From positions 53,086,036 through 53,150,035 of the forward strand of contig OY804579.1 in NCBI GenBank assembly GCA_963680875.1: 64,000 nucleotides of DNA, given 5' to 3'. This document shows positions 35,701 to 43,576 of the stretch, one piece after another. The stretch's first letter is position 1. Each line of letters starts with the position of its first letter. The notes below the pieces were generated by a model, which did no database searches, was not told the DNA's origin, and worked only from the letters and a program-made list of their open reading frames with translations. The position numbers were made by a program, and so were the translations under genes. Source of the DNA: Bathymodiolus brooksi (lineage: Eukaryota; Mollusca; Bivalvia; Mytilida; Modiolidae).

Positions 35701-38700
35701 GAATGGACATATGTTTTTACGATTAAAAGCAAATGATGTAATGTTTTTGGTCAATGAAGGTAGAGGCTTTCATTTTTTTATTTTCAAGATAACAATTGTT
35801 TTGCCTTTCTGACATAATAAAATTGTAATGGTCACAAAGACTTTTTTTAGTGATTTTCAGTACCTCCACAATCTGATTAGAATCATATCTTTCACTTGCT
35901 TACCCTTTACCGACATTTCACGGCATGGGAGATATAAAGAAACCAAATTACGAGAATGATGCTTTGAATTTGAAAACCAGGTGGGTGAGCCATTGTTACC
36001 AAACTCAAAAAAGTGTTATACCATAAATAGATTATCTACAAAATAACAAAAATATTTTTGGGTAGATTTAGCACAATTGCAAGGATCAGCAATATTGCCA
36101 AGTAGAAGCTGGCAGATTGACAAAGGGAGATATACTTATTTACATTGTATCACATGCAATCTTTGTTTTTTATCAATTTTTACGATTCAAAAATATACAT
36201 TCTTTAGCTGTATGGAGTAAAGACAAAACTTGGTTGAAATTATTTTCCCCATTAATTCAAGCTGACTGCTGTCTTTTTATGATCCAAATTTACAATGATC
36301 TTAGATGTCACATTGAACATGTTTAATCTTATTACCTATTTATTTTTTTTTACAGAAACTGGACATAAAGACTTGTTAACATCACTGATGACTGCCAGGA
36401 ATTCTGAGGGATCAGGATTATCTGATAAAGAGCTGTTTGGAGAAATTATAGGATTCTTGTTGGCTGGTTTTGATGTATGTTCATCTGTTTTTCATGCAAA
36501 ATGTGCTACATCTTTCTCTATAATACATTTTGTTGTTGCTAAATTTAATATATTCAGTTCTTAAATAAATCCTGTTTTTACATTACTCAATAATGCTAGT
36601 CCTGACAGTGTTATACTAGGAGCTCAACTGAACCTGAATTGTTATTCTGGTTATTCATGCAAGTTTTGTATTCAAACATATTTTTTTTCATTCATCCTAT
36701 CAAAAATCAAATTGCCAGTGGTGGCCACATTTTTTTGCCATATCAAGATTAAATGAGGAATTTTTGTAGAGGATTGACGAGTTCGAGCTATCCATGTTCG
36801 ACTGTATTTAATGTTGTTCATAATCTATAAATAAACAGTATTTTAAAAGGTATAACTATATTTACAGACTACAAGTACAGTGATGACATGGATTTTGTTA
36901 CAGTTAGCACAATACCCTGAAGTTCAAGACAAAGTCAGAGCTGAAGTCAATGAAATATTACCAGACATATCAAAATGTGGCCCAGAACAGTTAGAAAAAT
37001 TAAAATATTTGAATTGTGTCATAAAAGAGACTATGAGGCAAGTTTTGTTTAATTGTATTTTGTCAGTAGTGGAGATGAATTACTCAGAAAATTATTGAAT
37101 ATAAAAATATAAAAATAGTAAATCCATCGCCTGGGATGAGGTGTACTCGATGCAACTCTATGTAGTAAAGATTTTCAGTGATTTGCAACAAATCAGTGGT
37201 TTTCTGTGGGCACTCGAGCTTCCTCCACCAATAAAACTGACCTTCACGATATGAATGAAATCTTGTTTAAAGTAGTGTTATGCAACCATATTATAACCAT
37301 AAATGATACAGCAATCATTATATAAAAAGTGCTGAATGAAATTTCTGTGATATTTATAGTGATTATCTCCCATTCTAACATGACCTCACTCTTTCCCTTT
37401 GTTAAAAAAACCCAGAATTATTTCTTCGTATTATCTCATTAGCACATGCGCCGATGAAGAGACTGACGTTTCCATTGGCAGCATAAATTGTGACCCGAAT
37501 AATGCCGATAGAGGGTGCAGTATTATTCGAGTTACATAAATTGTGTGTGATATTTTCCACAAGCGTATGTATAAATTACCGTCTTCCAATCAAAGTATAC
37601 TACCGTATTTGTACTCTTAGACATATCAGAATCGAAATAAATCATGGAAGCCAGAATGTGTTTTGAGTTTTAACATGGATTGGCGGATATTAGTAAATTT
37701 TATCCCTCGCTTCTGGCTCGGGATAAATACTAATATCCGCCAATCCATGTTAAAACTCCCAACACATTCTGGCTTCCATGATTTATTTCTTAATTATAAA
37801 ATTGAAATGTCTGAGGTATTTATATGGATGATCTCCCCTTATAAGATTGAATGGATTGATTATCTCCCCTTATAACTGCTCATGACATCAACAATCTAAT
37901 TCATAGAGAGATAATGGATGGTACCCTGATTATCCTAAATGTTATGATTGCTCTATAAGACATTTTATATTTGGTTCAACTTTTAGTGTAAAAAAGGAAA
38001 GCTTTAAATTAATTGTGCATGTCTGAGATTTTTTATAAAATAAAATAGTTTGATTTAGTTTGAAGTATTTTAAAACAATGCCACTTCAAATTTGAAAAGG
38101 GGTCATCATGGCCGTGATCATATGGTAGTTGAATTTATAACTACCTATGCAATCAGTGCCTATCACCACTGATGTTGTGAGTTCGAATCTCGGCCAGGGC
38201 GAGGTGTACAACATTATGTGATAAAGTTTGTCAGTGATTGCAACAGGTTGGTGGTTTTCTCTGGGTTCTCCGGTTCCCTCCACCAATAAAAATGACCGCC
38301 GCAATATAACTGAAATATTGTTGAAAGTGGCGTTAAAATTGGGGGGGGGGGGTTTTTTAAGTATATTTTTGAATATTTTTATCTATAAATTCAAAACATA
38401 AGCAGAATTATAATATATTCATTAAAATGTAGACCAGTATGACTTGACTACAATATATTTATATAAATTATTGCAGGTTGTTCCCAGCCATCCACTGTAT
38501 ATTTAAGAAAGCTGTAAATTATGATGTATATTTATATAAATTATTGCAGGTTGTTCCCAGCTATCCCCTGTATATTTAAGAAAGCTGTGAACGATGATGT
38601 TTTGAATGGTTACAGAATTCCTTCTGGTACTATTGTTGGACTTCATATAGGTGCTCTACACAGGTAGGTCGTTAAAACAAAAGAATTACTCATTGTTTAT

Positions 38701-40966
38701 GTTCTCTGAAAAAATTGAGTGGAGATTATAGTTACAGATTCTGCCCATCCCTTCAATGACGAGGTGTACTCGATACAACATTATGTGATACAGTTTGTCA
38801 GTGACTTGCGACAGGTCAGTGGTTTTCTCCATGTATTCCGGTTTCCTCCGCCCATAAAACTGACCACCACAATATAGCTGAAATATTGTTGAAAGTGGCG
38901 TTAAACACCATAAAAACCAAACAAAACCTTCAAAAATGGAATGTTTCTGGATGATAGCTTGAGTTATGGTTCATATACTTCATTTTTAGACATTTGTGAC
39001 TACAGTCAGGAATCATACATGATCATCAAATTTCTTAGTTGTAGGCCTCTTCAATATTATATAATTCTTGCTAAACTGAAAACTATGTTTGAAATAAATA
39101 AAAAAAAATTGCATATTTGCATATTTCTTTTTTGGATATCTCGAAATAATTAATTTTTTTAGCAATTGCCATGTAATATCATTGACAATAATTTATTATT
39201 GTAAATTCGGAAATTAATCCAATGTTTTTAGCACGAACGTGCTCCCGGCCTTTCGTTATCAATAATAAAATAATAAAATATCACAAGGGATGACACCTGC
39301 GCAATACCACCTCACTTTAATTCTTTAATTTTCATATTTATGCTTAATTCCTACCTTTCGTACGGTTTAGTTGTGTTGAATAATGGTAATTCCAAATAAA
39401 TGTCACAAAAAATCTCCTTAAAGTCCCCCTATGCTAAATATGTCAGCAATATTAATCCATAAAATCAAAATAGGACAACTCCCATGGACAGAAAACAAAA
39501 GTAGGAACCTCGTTTTCGATTTGTCGTTCGGAGTCTCTCAGGACCTTTCTTATTAGGTAACGGTAATACGTAAAGATCCGAAAATCTTTCACTCGCACGT
39601 TTTTTTTAAATCAATCAAAGAATATTCATACTACTCTGATTTTAGTATATGGTATGGTAAAGTCCCGAGAGACTCTGAACGACGAATCGAAAACGAGGTT
39701 CCTACTTTCGTTTTCTGTCCATGGGAGTTGTCCTATTTTGATTTTATGGATTAATATCGCTGACATACTTAGCATGGGGGACTTTAAGGAGATTTTTTTG
39801 TGATATTTATTTGGAATTACCATTATTCAACACAACTAAACCGTACGAAAGGTAGGAATTAAGTATAAATATGTGTTTTTTCTACAGGATAAACACAATA
39901 TTATCTTATAGAGTCTTGAAATATAAAGTTGATGTGTATTCAGTGCAAAACTGAAAAGGCTGGGTGAACCTCTCCTTTGTCCCAGTTTTTAGACCTCAAG
40001 CTCATAGATTTTAATATATTTTAAGACACTGCACTAAATAACGAAAGGCCGGGAGCAAGTCCCTGTGGTTTTTTTTTAGGTGGAAAATGTGACAGAACCC
40101 AGATTACATTGTTTAATCCTCGCATTTATATATACAGCCAAATGTGTCATGCAATCACCTCTATTAAACAAGAAATGTGTGCATCACGAAATATGCCCGT
40201 CTATATAAATTATCAAACGGTAAAAAAATTATATTTATAGTAATGGTGACCTTGACCTTTGACCCCAAAATAAAAAGGGTTCTTCCCCTTCGGCTTCCAC
40301 AGGGCAATCATGTGGTCAAGTTTGGTAAAGATCCGATATACAGAACTAAAGTTATTATGCGGAAACCTGTGTGGATGCCCGCCCACCGCTCGCCATACCC
40401 AATCACATAATACGGCCCATCTCAAGACGGGCGTATAAAAAGTCATTTTATTCTTGTCCTGTCATGCAAAATTTCATATGAATTTAACCTCTTTTAAGAG
40501 GTCACCTGTCTTAAAAGAACACTTTTTCTTTGTCCCACAGGTGACCTCTTAATACAGGTTTTGACTACATTTAAGAATGAAAACAATAAAGAAATATGAA
40601 AGGATAATAAACTCAGTTTTATGAAATTAACCATAAATTTATATTCATATGCTTGTTTTTTATGTAGATATTTTCAAACAGTTCTTATTAAAATATTACA
40701 GATTAAATGTAGACGATGGCGACATATTTAAACCAGAGAGGTTCATATCACCAACAGATTCAGCTACAAAAGCTTTCATGCCATTTGGAAAAGGACCGTA
40801 TATGTGTATTGGTAATAAGTTTGCTCAACTTGAGATTAAAACTGTGATATCAAGACTGATAAAAGAATTCCAGTTTGACTGGAAACCTGGATTTACATTC
40901 AAGAGAGTGATGAGTCTAACCGTCAGACCACACCCTTCACTACTGTTGAGAATATCAAAGATTTGA
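23595..40966 (+). CDS. Cytochrome P450, complete 11-exon gene (492 aa)
   Basis: Eleven exons join in frame: 23595-23708, 24943-25022, 25595-25732, 26421-26536, 31885-32003, 32827-32939, 34463-34593, 36356-36474, 36868-37037, 38550-38663, 40702-40966. The product is a membrane-anchored haem-thiolate monooxygenase, expected on the endoplasmic reticulum. Motifs: N-terminal hydrophobic anchor (residues 11-30), [12 protein letters not shown] after the anchor, I-helix AGFDTTS (307-313), ExxR KETMR (ending at 367), FKPERF (414-419), haem loop [10 protein letters not shown] (433-442, Cys440 ligand). Length fits the family. Two usual haem-propionate contacts differ: the C-helix Trp is His132 and the Arg two before the Cys is Tyr438. 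The substrate and CYP family are not assignable by eye (clan 3/4-like). The introns are loaded with SINEs, MITEs and a long VNTR, yet no exon is broken. Confidence 0.9.
23931..24125 (+). repeat. SINE-A, 5' two thirds
   Basis: ACCGTCGTGGCCGTGGTCATG, GATTTACAACTACC, GGGTTTGAATCCCGCTCATG and ATACAACATTATGTGATTG. It breaks off in TACTCTGGTTTCCTGG. Confidence 0.85.
24340..24597 (+). repeat. Full-length SINE-A (reference copy)
   Basis: In order: tRNA-like head (GGTCGTGATCGTACGGTAG, GATTTACAACTACC), B-box GAGTTTGAATCCC, GAGGTGTACTCGATACAAC, GATAAAGTTTGCCAGTGAC, CGGTTTCCTCCATCAATAAAA, CACCACGATATAACTG, and the tail GTTGAAAGTGGTGTTAAACACC. The B-box and head suggest derivation from a tRNA and RNA polymerase III transcription. 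Confidence 0.9.
24943..25022 (+). CDS. P450 exon 2 (residues 39-65)
   Basis: The acceptor TCTATTTGACAG ends at 24942; donor GTAAAG from 25023. It encodes [18 protein letters not shown], the proline-rich hinge and first beta strand typical of microsomal P450s. It ends two bases into a codon. Confidence 0.88.
25125..25172 (-). repeat. SINE-A tail fragment, inverted
   Basis: Reads TGGTGTTTAATGCC followed by ACTTTCAACAATATTTCAG on the plus strand, the complement of the SINE-A tail. Confidence 0.6.
25595..25732 (+). CDS. P450 exon 3 (residues 65-111)
   Basis: The acceptor ATTTAAG ends at 25594; donor GTAAGT from 25733. It encodes [20 protein letters not shown] and the B-helix side [11 protein letters not shown], as expected for the region before the BC loop. 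Confidence 0.88.
26421..26536 (+). CDS. P450 exon 4 (residues 111-150, C-helix)
   Basis: The acceptor TTATTTTCCAG ends at 26420; donor GTAAGT from 26537. It contains [20 protein letters not shown], the C-helix region where most P450s read GxxWxxxRK. The Trp position is His132 here while Arg136 is kept. Confidence 0.88.
26543..26640 (+). mobile_element. Tc1/mariner-like MITE fragment preceding a tandem array
   Basis: TAGTGAAACCTGTCTAATC and CTGAACCCTGATTAAAAC, then ATAAACTGAACACATG, match the left end and centre of the MITE at 11430. The right end has been replaced by the 44-bp array. Confidence 0.5.
26641..27072 (+). repeat. 44-bp minisatellite, 10 units
   Basis: The unit TCTATTTCCAATACAAAAGC plus TGGTCCCATGGAGGTTCAG recurs at about 44-bp steps from 26641 to 27035, with one shorter unit near 26935. 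It follows the internal ...CTGAACACATG of the MITE at 26543, so it seems to be an expansion of MITE sequence. Three overlapping open frames over the array are periodicity artefacts. Confidence 0.92.
27117..27358 (-). repeat. Full-length SINE-A, inverted
   Basis: On the plus strand: TTTAATGCCACTTTCAAC, TTTTATTGATGGAGGAAACC, ATCACATAATGTTGTATCG, ACAGGGTTCGAACTCACAAC and AAATCCAACTACCATATG, the complement of the SINE-A order. Confidence 0.85.
27960..28127. mobile_element. Tc1/mariner-like MITE (TA-CAGTCAAA...TTTGACTG-TA)
   Basis: Inverted ends TACAGTCAAATCTG and CAGGTTTGACTGTA flanked by TA. Internal words AAGGCACTGAATGGAACC, GTGCCCTTTTATGGGC and CTTTATAGACAG recur in the copy at 34049. Confidence 0.75.
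28191..28289. repeat. Palindrome, AATTCATGGAAGCC / GGCTTCC.TGAATT family
   Basis: AATTCATGGAAGCCATACTG and the counterpart CAGTATGGCTTCCTTGAATT flank TGGATTTGGCAGGATATTAG. The palindrome at 37634 has the same outer words, so both belong to one repeat family. Confidence 0.65.
28598..31630. repeat. ~166-bp tandem array (17 units) with long G-tracts, in P450 intron 4
   Basis: It opens ATACCCCCTGCAAACAAAG, GTTTGGGGGGGTATATAGG, then TGTCTGTCCGTCCGTCC. Units begin CATGTACCTTGTAAG (or GTGTACC..., ...TTTTAAGCTC) at about 28659, 28830, 28993, 29159, 29325, 29504, 29670, 29836, 30001, 30184, 30352, 30517, 30681, 30855, 31027, 31191 and 31371. Each ends CACGAAAAGGGG with a G-run of variable length, up to about 30. 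Four unit types repeat in the same order from 29504 and from 30184, a ~675-bp higher-order repeat. It closes with GGGGGGTATCACTCAGTGAG and CTCACAGTTCTAG. Confidence 0.93.
31885..32003 (+). CDS. P450 exon 5 (residues 150-189)
   Basis: The acceptor TTTTTATTTATTAG ends at 31884; donor GTAAGT from 32004. It encodes [20 protein letters not shown], the D-helix region. It lies 250 bp after the G-tract array. Phase 0 at its end. Confidence 0.87.
32827..32939 (+). CDS. P450 exon 6 (residues 190-227)
   Basis: The acceptor TTTTATGTTTCAG ends at 32826; donor GTATGT from 32940. It encodes [14 protein letters not shown], matching the E-helix signature (T.D.I....FG.) of P450s. Confidence 0.88.
32957..33360 (+). 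repeat. SINE-B split by a TTAA-flanked MITE
   Basis: TTGTAATGGTTAGCATGCTC, TGTGTTCGTGCCCTGG and TCAAATCAAAGACTTAA stop at 33042. The element resumes TTAAGTTGGTATTTGTTGC at 33316 and TCTGCAAAGCATGCAGC. The intact copy at 33566 reads through this junction. Confidence 0.75.
33043..33315. mobile_element. 273-bp MITE with TTAA target duplication
   Basis: The ends GGTGGTACCATACACTTCAGG and (inverted) CCTGTAGTGTATGGTACCCCC match over about 20 bp with a few differences. TTAA flanks both sides (33039-33042, 33316-33319). TTAA targeting is typical of piggyBac and Kolobok elements. No coding capacity remains; a small open frame inside is not meaningful. Confidence 0.82.
33566..33760 (+). repeat. SINE-B, uninterrupted copy
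   Basis: TATTGTAATAGTTTGTGTGC, GTGGGTTTGAGCCCAGG (B-box-like), GTGAAATCAAAGACAATAAAG and GGTATTTGTTCCTTCTCTGC, AAGCACGCAGCATTAAGG. It defines the family for 16270 and 32957. Confidence 0.7.
33834..34022 (+). repeat. SINE-A, 5' truncated
   Basis: Starts in ATTGTGAGTTCGAATCCCGC and carries ATACAACATTATGTGATAAA, CGGTTTCCTCCACCAATAAA and AGTGGCATTAAATACC. Confidence 0.85.
34049..34230. mobile_element. Tc1/mariner-like MITE (best copy)
   Basis: TACAGTCAAACCTGCC at the left and GACAGGTTTGACTGTA at the right are near-perfect inverted ends with TA at both limits. Interior GGGCACCTC, ACCACTGTCTATAAAGGGC and CTCATAAAGGGCAC make it largely self-complementary. Confidence 0.82.
34310..34452 (+). repeat. 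3' end of an AGCTCACCTG-type element, adjoining P450 exon 7
   Basis: GAAATGGCCACCATATTATTTG and TCTCAGGTGAGCCTCTAC are the 3' words of the family. The terminal CCTCTAC runs into TTCATTTCAG, the acceptor of exon 7. Confidence 0.6.
34463..34593 (+). CDS. P450 exon 7 (residues 227-271)
   Basis: Acceptor TACTTCATTTCAG ends at 34462; donor GTAAAT from 34594. It encodes [18 protein letters not shown] and a basic/charged helix ([15 protein letters not shown]), the G-helix to H-helix stretch. Confidence 0.86.
34620..35612 (+). pseudogene. 3' end of a non-LTR retrotransposon
   Basis: The open frame 34662-35147 matches the C-terminal part of LINE ORF2 proteins: [15 protein letters not shown], a basic [10 protein letters not shown] and the Cys/His motif [17 protein letters not shown]. 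An AT-rich 3' UTR follows, ending near 35612 in TTGAATTGAATGAAATTGAA, a short-repeat tail typical of such elements. No reverse transcriptase core, so a 5'-truncated insertion in P450 intron 7. Confidence 0.78.
36356..36474 (+). CDS. P450 exon 8 (residues 271-310, I-helix)
   Basis: The acceptor ATTTTTTTTTACAG ends at 36355; donor GTATGT from 36475. It encodes [11 protein letters not shown] and then [15 protein letters not shown], the I-helix up to the acid of the oxygen-binding A/G-G-x-D-T-T motif. The two threonines come from exon 9. Confidence 0.92.
36868..37037 (+). CDS. P450 exon 9 (residues 311-367, ExxR)
   Basis: The acceptor ATATTTACAG ends at 36867. It begins [20 protein letters not shown] and ends VIKETMR with the ExxR salt-bridge motif of the K-helix. 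The donor is GC, not GT: AG followed by GCAAGT at 37038, the strict consensus of GC-AG introns. Confidence 0.92.
37133..37300 (+). repeat. SINE-A, 5' truncated and diverged
   Basis: GAGGTGTACTCGATGCAAC, AGCTTCCTCCACCAATAAAAC and CTTCACGATATGAATGAAATC. The tail is eroded. Confidence 0.75.
37634..37789. repeat. Palindrome with ~70-bp arms
   Basis: GAAATAAATCATGGAAGCCAG and TTTTAACATGGATTGGCGG face CCGCCAATCCATGTTAAAAC and CTGGCTTCCATGATTTATTTC. The loop is GCTTCTGGCTCGGG-like. Same family as 28191. Confidence 0.85.
38099..38338 (+). repeat. Full-length SINE-A followed by a G13 tract
   Basis: CATCATGGCCGTGATCATATGG, GAATTTATAACTACC, GAGTTCGAATCTCGGCC, GATAAAGTTTGTCAGTGA, CGGTTCCCTCCACCAATAAAA and GTTGAAAGTGGCGTTAAA. 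Confidence 0.85.
38477..38549 (+). repeat. 73-bp tandem duplication of the exon 10 acceptor
   Basis: The segment TATATAAATTATTGCAGGTTG onward occurs twice, with AG ends at 38476 and 38549. Use of the upstream copy would add 73 bases and shift the frame, hitting TAA within about 100 bases. The upstream copy therefore looks like a decoy acceptor with a non-functional exon start (38477-38525). Confidence 0.88.
38550..38663 (+). CDS. P450 exon 10 (residues 367-405)
   Basis: The acceptor AAATTATTGCAG ends at 38549; donor GTAGGT from 38664. It encodes [20 protein letters not shown] and [18 protein letters not shown], the K' helix and beta-2 strands. Confidence 0.9.
38757..38930 (+). repeat. SINE-A, 5' truncated
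   Basis: Begins GACGAGGTGTACTCGATAC, continues ATTATGTGATACAGTTTG and TTTCCTCCGCCCATAAAACTG, ends AGTGGCGTTAAACACC. Confidence 0.88.
39241..40056. mobile_element. 816-bp foldback element in P450 intron 10
   Basis: The outer ends GCTCCCGGCCTTTCGTTA and TAACGAAAGGCCGGGAGC are perfect inverted repeats of 18 bp. Inside, two long arms (39335-39547 and 39659-39873, ~213 bp) are reverse complements, sharing TACGGTTTAGTTGTGTTG, GACAACTCCCATGGACAG and TAGGAACCTCGTTTTCG. No open frame of note and no clear target duplication. Confidence 0.85.
40191..40436. mobile_element. MITE with ATAYGCCCGTC termini
   Basis: ATATGCCCGTCTATA at the left and CAAGACGGGCGTAT at the right are inverted. The interior has GGTGACCTTGACCTTTGACC and CAATCATGTGGTCAAGTTTG. 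The two opposed small open frames inside are not meaningful. Confidence 0.65.
40702..40966 (+). CDS. P450 exon 11 (residues 405-492, haem-binding loop)
   Basis: The acceptor AAAATATTACAG ends at 40701; stop TGA at 40964-40966. It encodes [30 protein letters not shown] with the Cys haem ligand, the L-helix and a C-terminal [17 protein letters not shown]. The distance from exon 10 to PERF is about two residues shorter than usual; a missed micro-exon cannot be excluded. AATAAA at 41051-41056 is a likely poly(A) signal. Confidence 0.9.
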
Positions 40967-41056
40967 ATAGATTATTTCTCCACAGTCCTTGAATTTACTG
41001 GTCCGAATCAAATTCTTTAATTTATTTATATATATATATAATTATTTCTAAATAAA

Positions 41057-42489
41057 AACTGAAAAATTTACGGGTCTTTGGTCGAGGACCAGTGCTAATA
41101 GTGAGGACTGTATCAGTACTTTGATATGATTTTATATTGTGCCGTTACTATAAACTTATTAAATCATCACATATGTACAACACAAGTTACAAGATATTAT
41201 ATAAAATAATTAATGACTAATGAATAATTGAAGGAAGTTGGAAACAAGACTTTACTTTCTTGTTGGGAATACCATTTTATACACGAAATAACATCAAAAT
41301 GACAAAGATGTCTAGATGTAGTGTTTATTGGCGTAAGTAAAGAATACCTTTCAATTGGAAGCTAGAGGCCGGCCGCTTCATCCTCATTTTAGGGTACGAT
41401 TTATTCTCATTCTTTGAAGACCCTACTGTGACTGAAATGTAGAACAGCAATAAAAACAGTTCTTTTACTAAATATTTTTGTCCAAGTGTAATGTTGGATA
41501 GTTTGTCATGTTCATTTACATCCATATCCTAATTTATATTAAGATATTTCCCATGTGCCCGACAGGGCTCCCACTACTTTGAAATCAGAGGGAGAAGTGA
41601 CTTCTCTTTCAGGTGCTGACAAAAGATAAGTGAGAGACAACAGGGAGAAGTGGTAAGAGTACAGGGAGAAGTCAAAATACTTCTCTAATTGTACCACTTT
41701 TCACATTCGCGGGGCATTATCGTGGCATTCGTATGTTATGATGTACTTGTTATCCATTAAAGTATATTCAGTAGTTGTTTAATTCCTTGTTCTCTCTGAT
41801 TTACATACATTTTTGTATGTCCTTGTATTTGTTTGTTTGTATTAAATAAACCCTTTTCAGATTCTTTGTTTTTTCTTGCAGATGATAAAGGCACATATAT
41901 GATAGTCAACTATTGTCCAATAAATAATAAATAAATGAAATTGAATAATAAATTTTATTTCGACATCAGCATTGTTTCAAACAAGTCACACATAGATAAA
42001 ATGACAAAACATTAGATAAGATAAATATATGCAATAAAAAAAACCATGATGCACTATTTACTGATGTTCTTTGCAATATACTATAATCGATCTAAACATA
42101 TATTAACAACAATTATACAGATTTAAAACAACATATGCATGTCAAAAAATGATGAACAAAAAGAAAGTCCAAAACATACACACAGTTCTATATTAAGGAC
42201 ATTCAGTTCACTGAACTGAATAATCATGTTGGTTGGACAACTGAAATAATTTATGTAAATAAAGCAAATTATGTGGGAATATACTGAATAAAATGACATA
42301 TATAATATTCTGTTTTGTCAATAATTGTTCAAATAAAATATGAAATATGAATGAAGCATATAATAAAATGATATATAATGACAGTTCATGATAAAATAAA
42401 AGCACTGTTTGCACCAAACATAATGCACTATTTACATGTTCTTTGCACTAGTCAATATTAACATGATCATAACAATGTAAATGACAAAA
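41057..42489. other. AT-rich intergenic stretch
   Basis: No recognisable gene. At 41570-41690 a short repeated phrase (GGGAGAAGT with GACTTCTCT) occurs several times. The TATGCACTATTTAC word recurs near 42050 and 42424. Confidence 0.45.
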
Positions 42490-43201
42490 TTAAACATATG
42501 CACTATATATCTTTCTCTGCTTCATCCGTTTCCACTCTTTGAGAGCTTCACCAAAGTCCACTGTATTAATGTGTGGGCCATTCTCTAAAATCATCACGAG
42601 ATCATTCAAAGTCTTGTTTGACAGAGAGGTTCTAAATCTACTCTATTTTGAGTAGAAAATCCCCTCTCACAAGGCACACTGGAAATTGGTATCAAGAAAA
42701 CAATTCCAGCAGCCTGACAAGATTTGGAATGATCTCATTATAATTTATGAAAATTGACTCGGCACATGAAGACAAAGAAGAGTTGCTGAAGCTCCCAACT
42801 ACTAACCTCTTATACTGCCTATACTCTGACACACAACTTGCTCTGTCAAGACGCTTTTCAAATTTCTCAAGGATGAAATTCAATTCGTCCATGACAAATT
42901 TGAAAAACCACTTACTACCCTCTTTCTCAGCACGCACAATGCAACTAGGTACAAAGATACCGAACTTGCTCACCTGGTCACTCTCAACAAACCTATCTTC
43001 TAAATTGCTTACAATCTGATCTACATAATTACTCATCACTCTTTGTACCATATCCTTCTGCTGTGCATAATACTTCAGTTCAACCTCACTCGTCTTCTCT
43101 TCACCCTCCTCCTCACTCTCACTACCACTTTCGAAACCATAAAAACCTTCAACATTCAACTTCACCTTCTGGTCAACTGATTTCTTACTACTCTCACTCA
43201 C
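42490..43201 (-). pseudogene. Decayed hAT-family transposase, C-terminal part
   Basis: The minus-strand frame 43201-42692 (169 aa) runs into IIPNLVRLLELFS and stops. Two further frames then carry the rest: AAGIVFLIPISSVPCERGFS, followed after another shift by RTSLSNKTLNDLVMILENGP and EALKEWKRMKQRKIY. The string PCERGFS...N and LSN.TLNDL is the hAT C-terminal dimerisation region (as in ZNF862/KIAA1586-like genes). At least two frameshifts and no N-terminal core make it a pseudogene. The first 60 residues are acidic and Ser-rich. Confidence 0.75.
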
Positions 43202-43576
43202 ATTCCTTTTACACTTGTCGCAATTTCGGCTGATTTCGTACCTTCATCATACCTCGTCCGTATTACGATAGCTCCCATTGGAACTACTTTCGGAAATCTT
43301 CAATGAAGGAGGTATTCAAATAATTTCACTTTCGAATATTCGTCCAATAATAATATATTTTGACTCGTCGCAATGTCGGCTGATTCCGTACCTTCATCAA
43401 AGACCAATATTTTTTCAAAGCAAACTCTATACACTCATCTATTGTCGCCATTTTAGAACTTATTCGCGGTGCGCAATGTTTGATTGAAGTGATACGTCTT
43501 CCGGCGAAGAAATGTGACGCGTAGACGCATATCAAATACCGTATTACAGCCGAGATATTGAGGGAGAGAAGCGGAC
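43202..43576. other. Non-coding stretch with a local duplication
   Basis: GTCGCAATTTCGGCTGATTTC and CGTACCTTCATCA near 43217 recur as GTCGCAATGTCGGCTGATTCC near 43375, an imperfect duplication about 155 bp apart. Confidence 0.5.

Noticed and set aside
38477..38525. Upstream copy of exon 10 as an extra or alternative coding exon
   Set aside because: It has an acceptor but no donor before the second acceptor; reading through shifts the frame into TAA.
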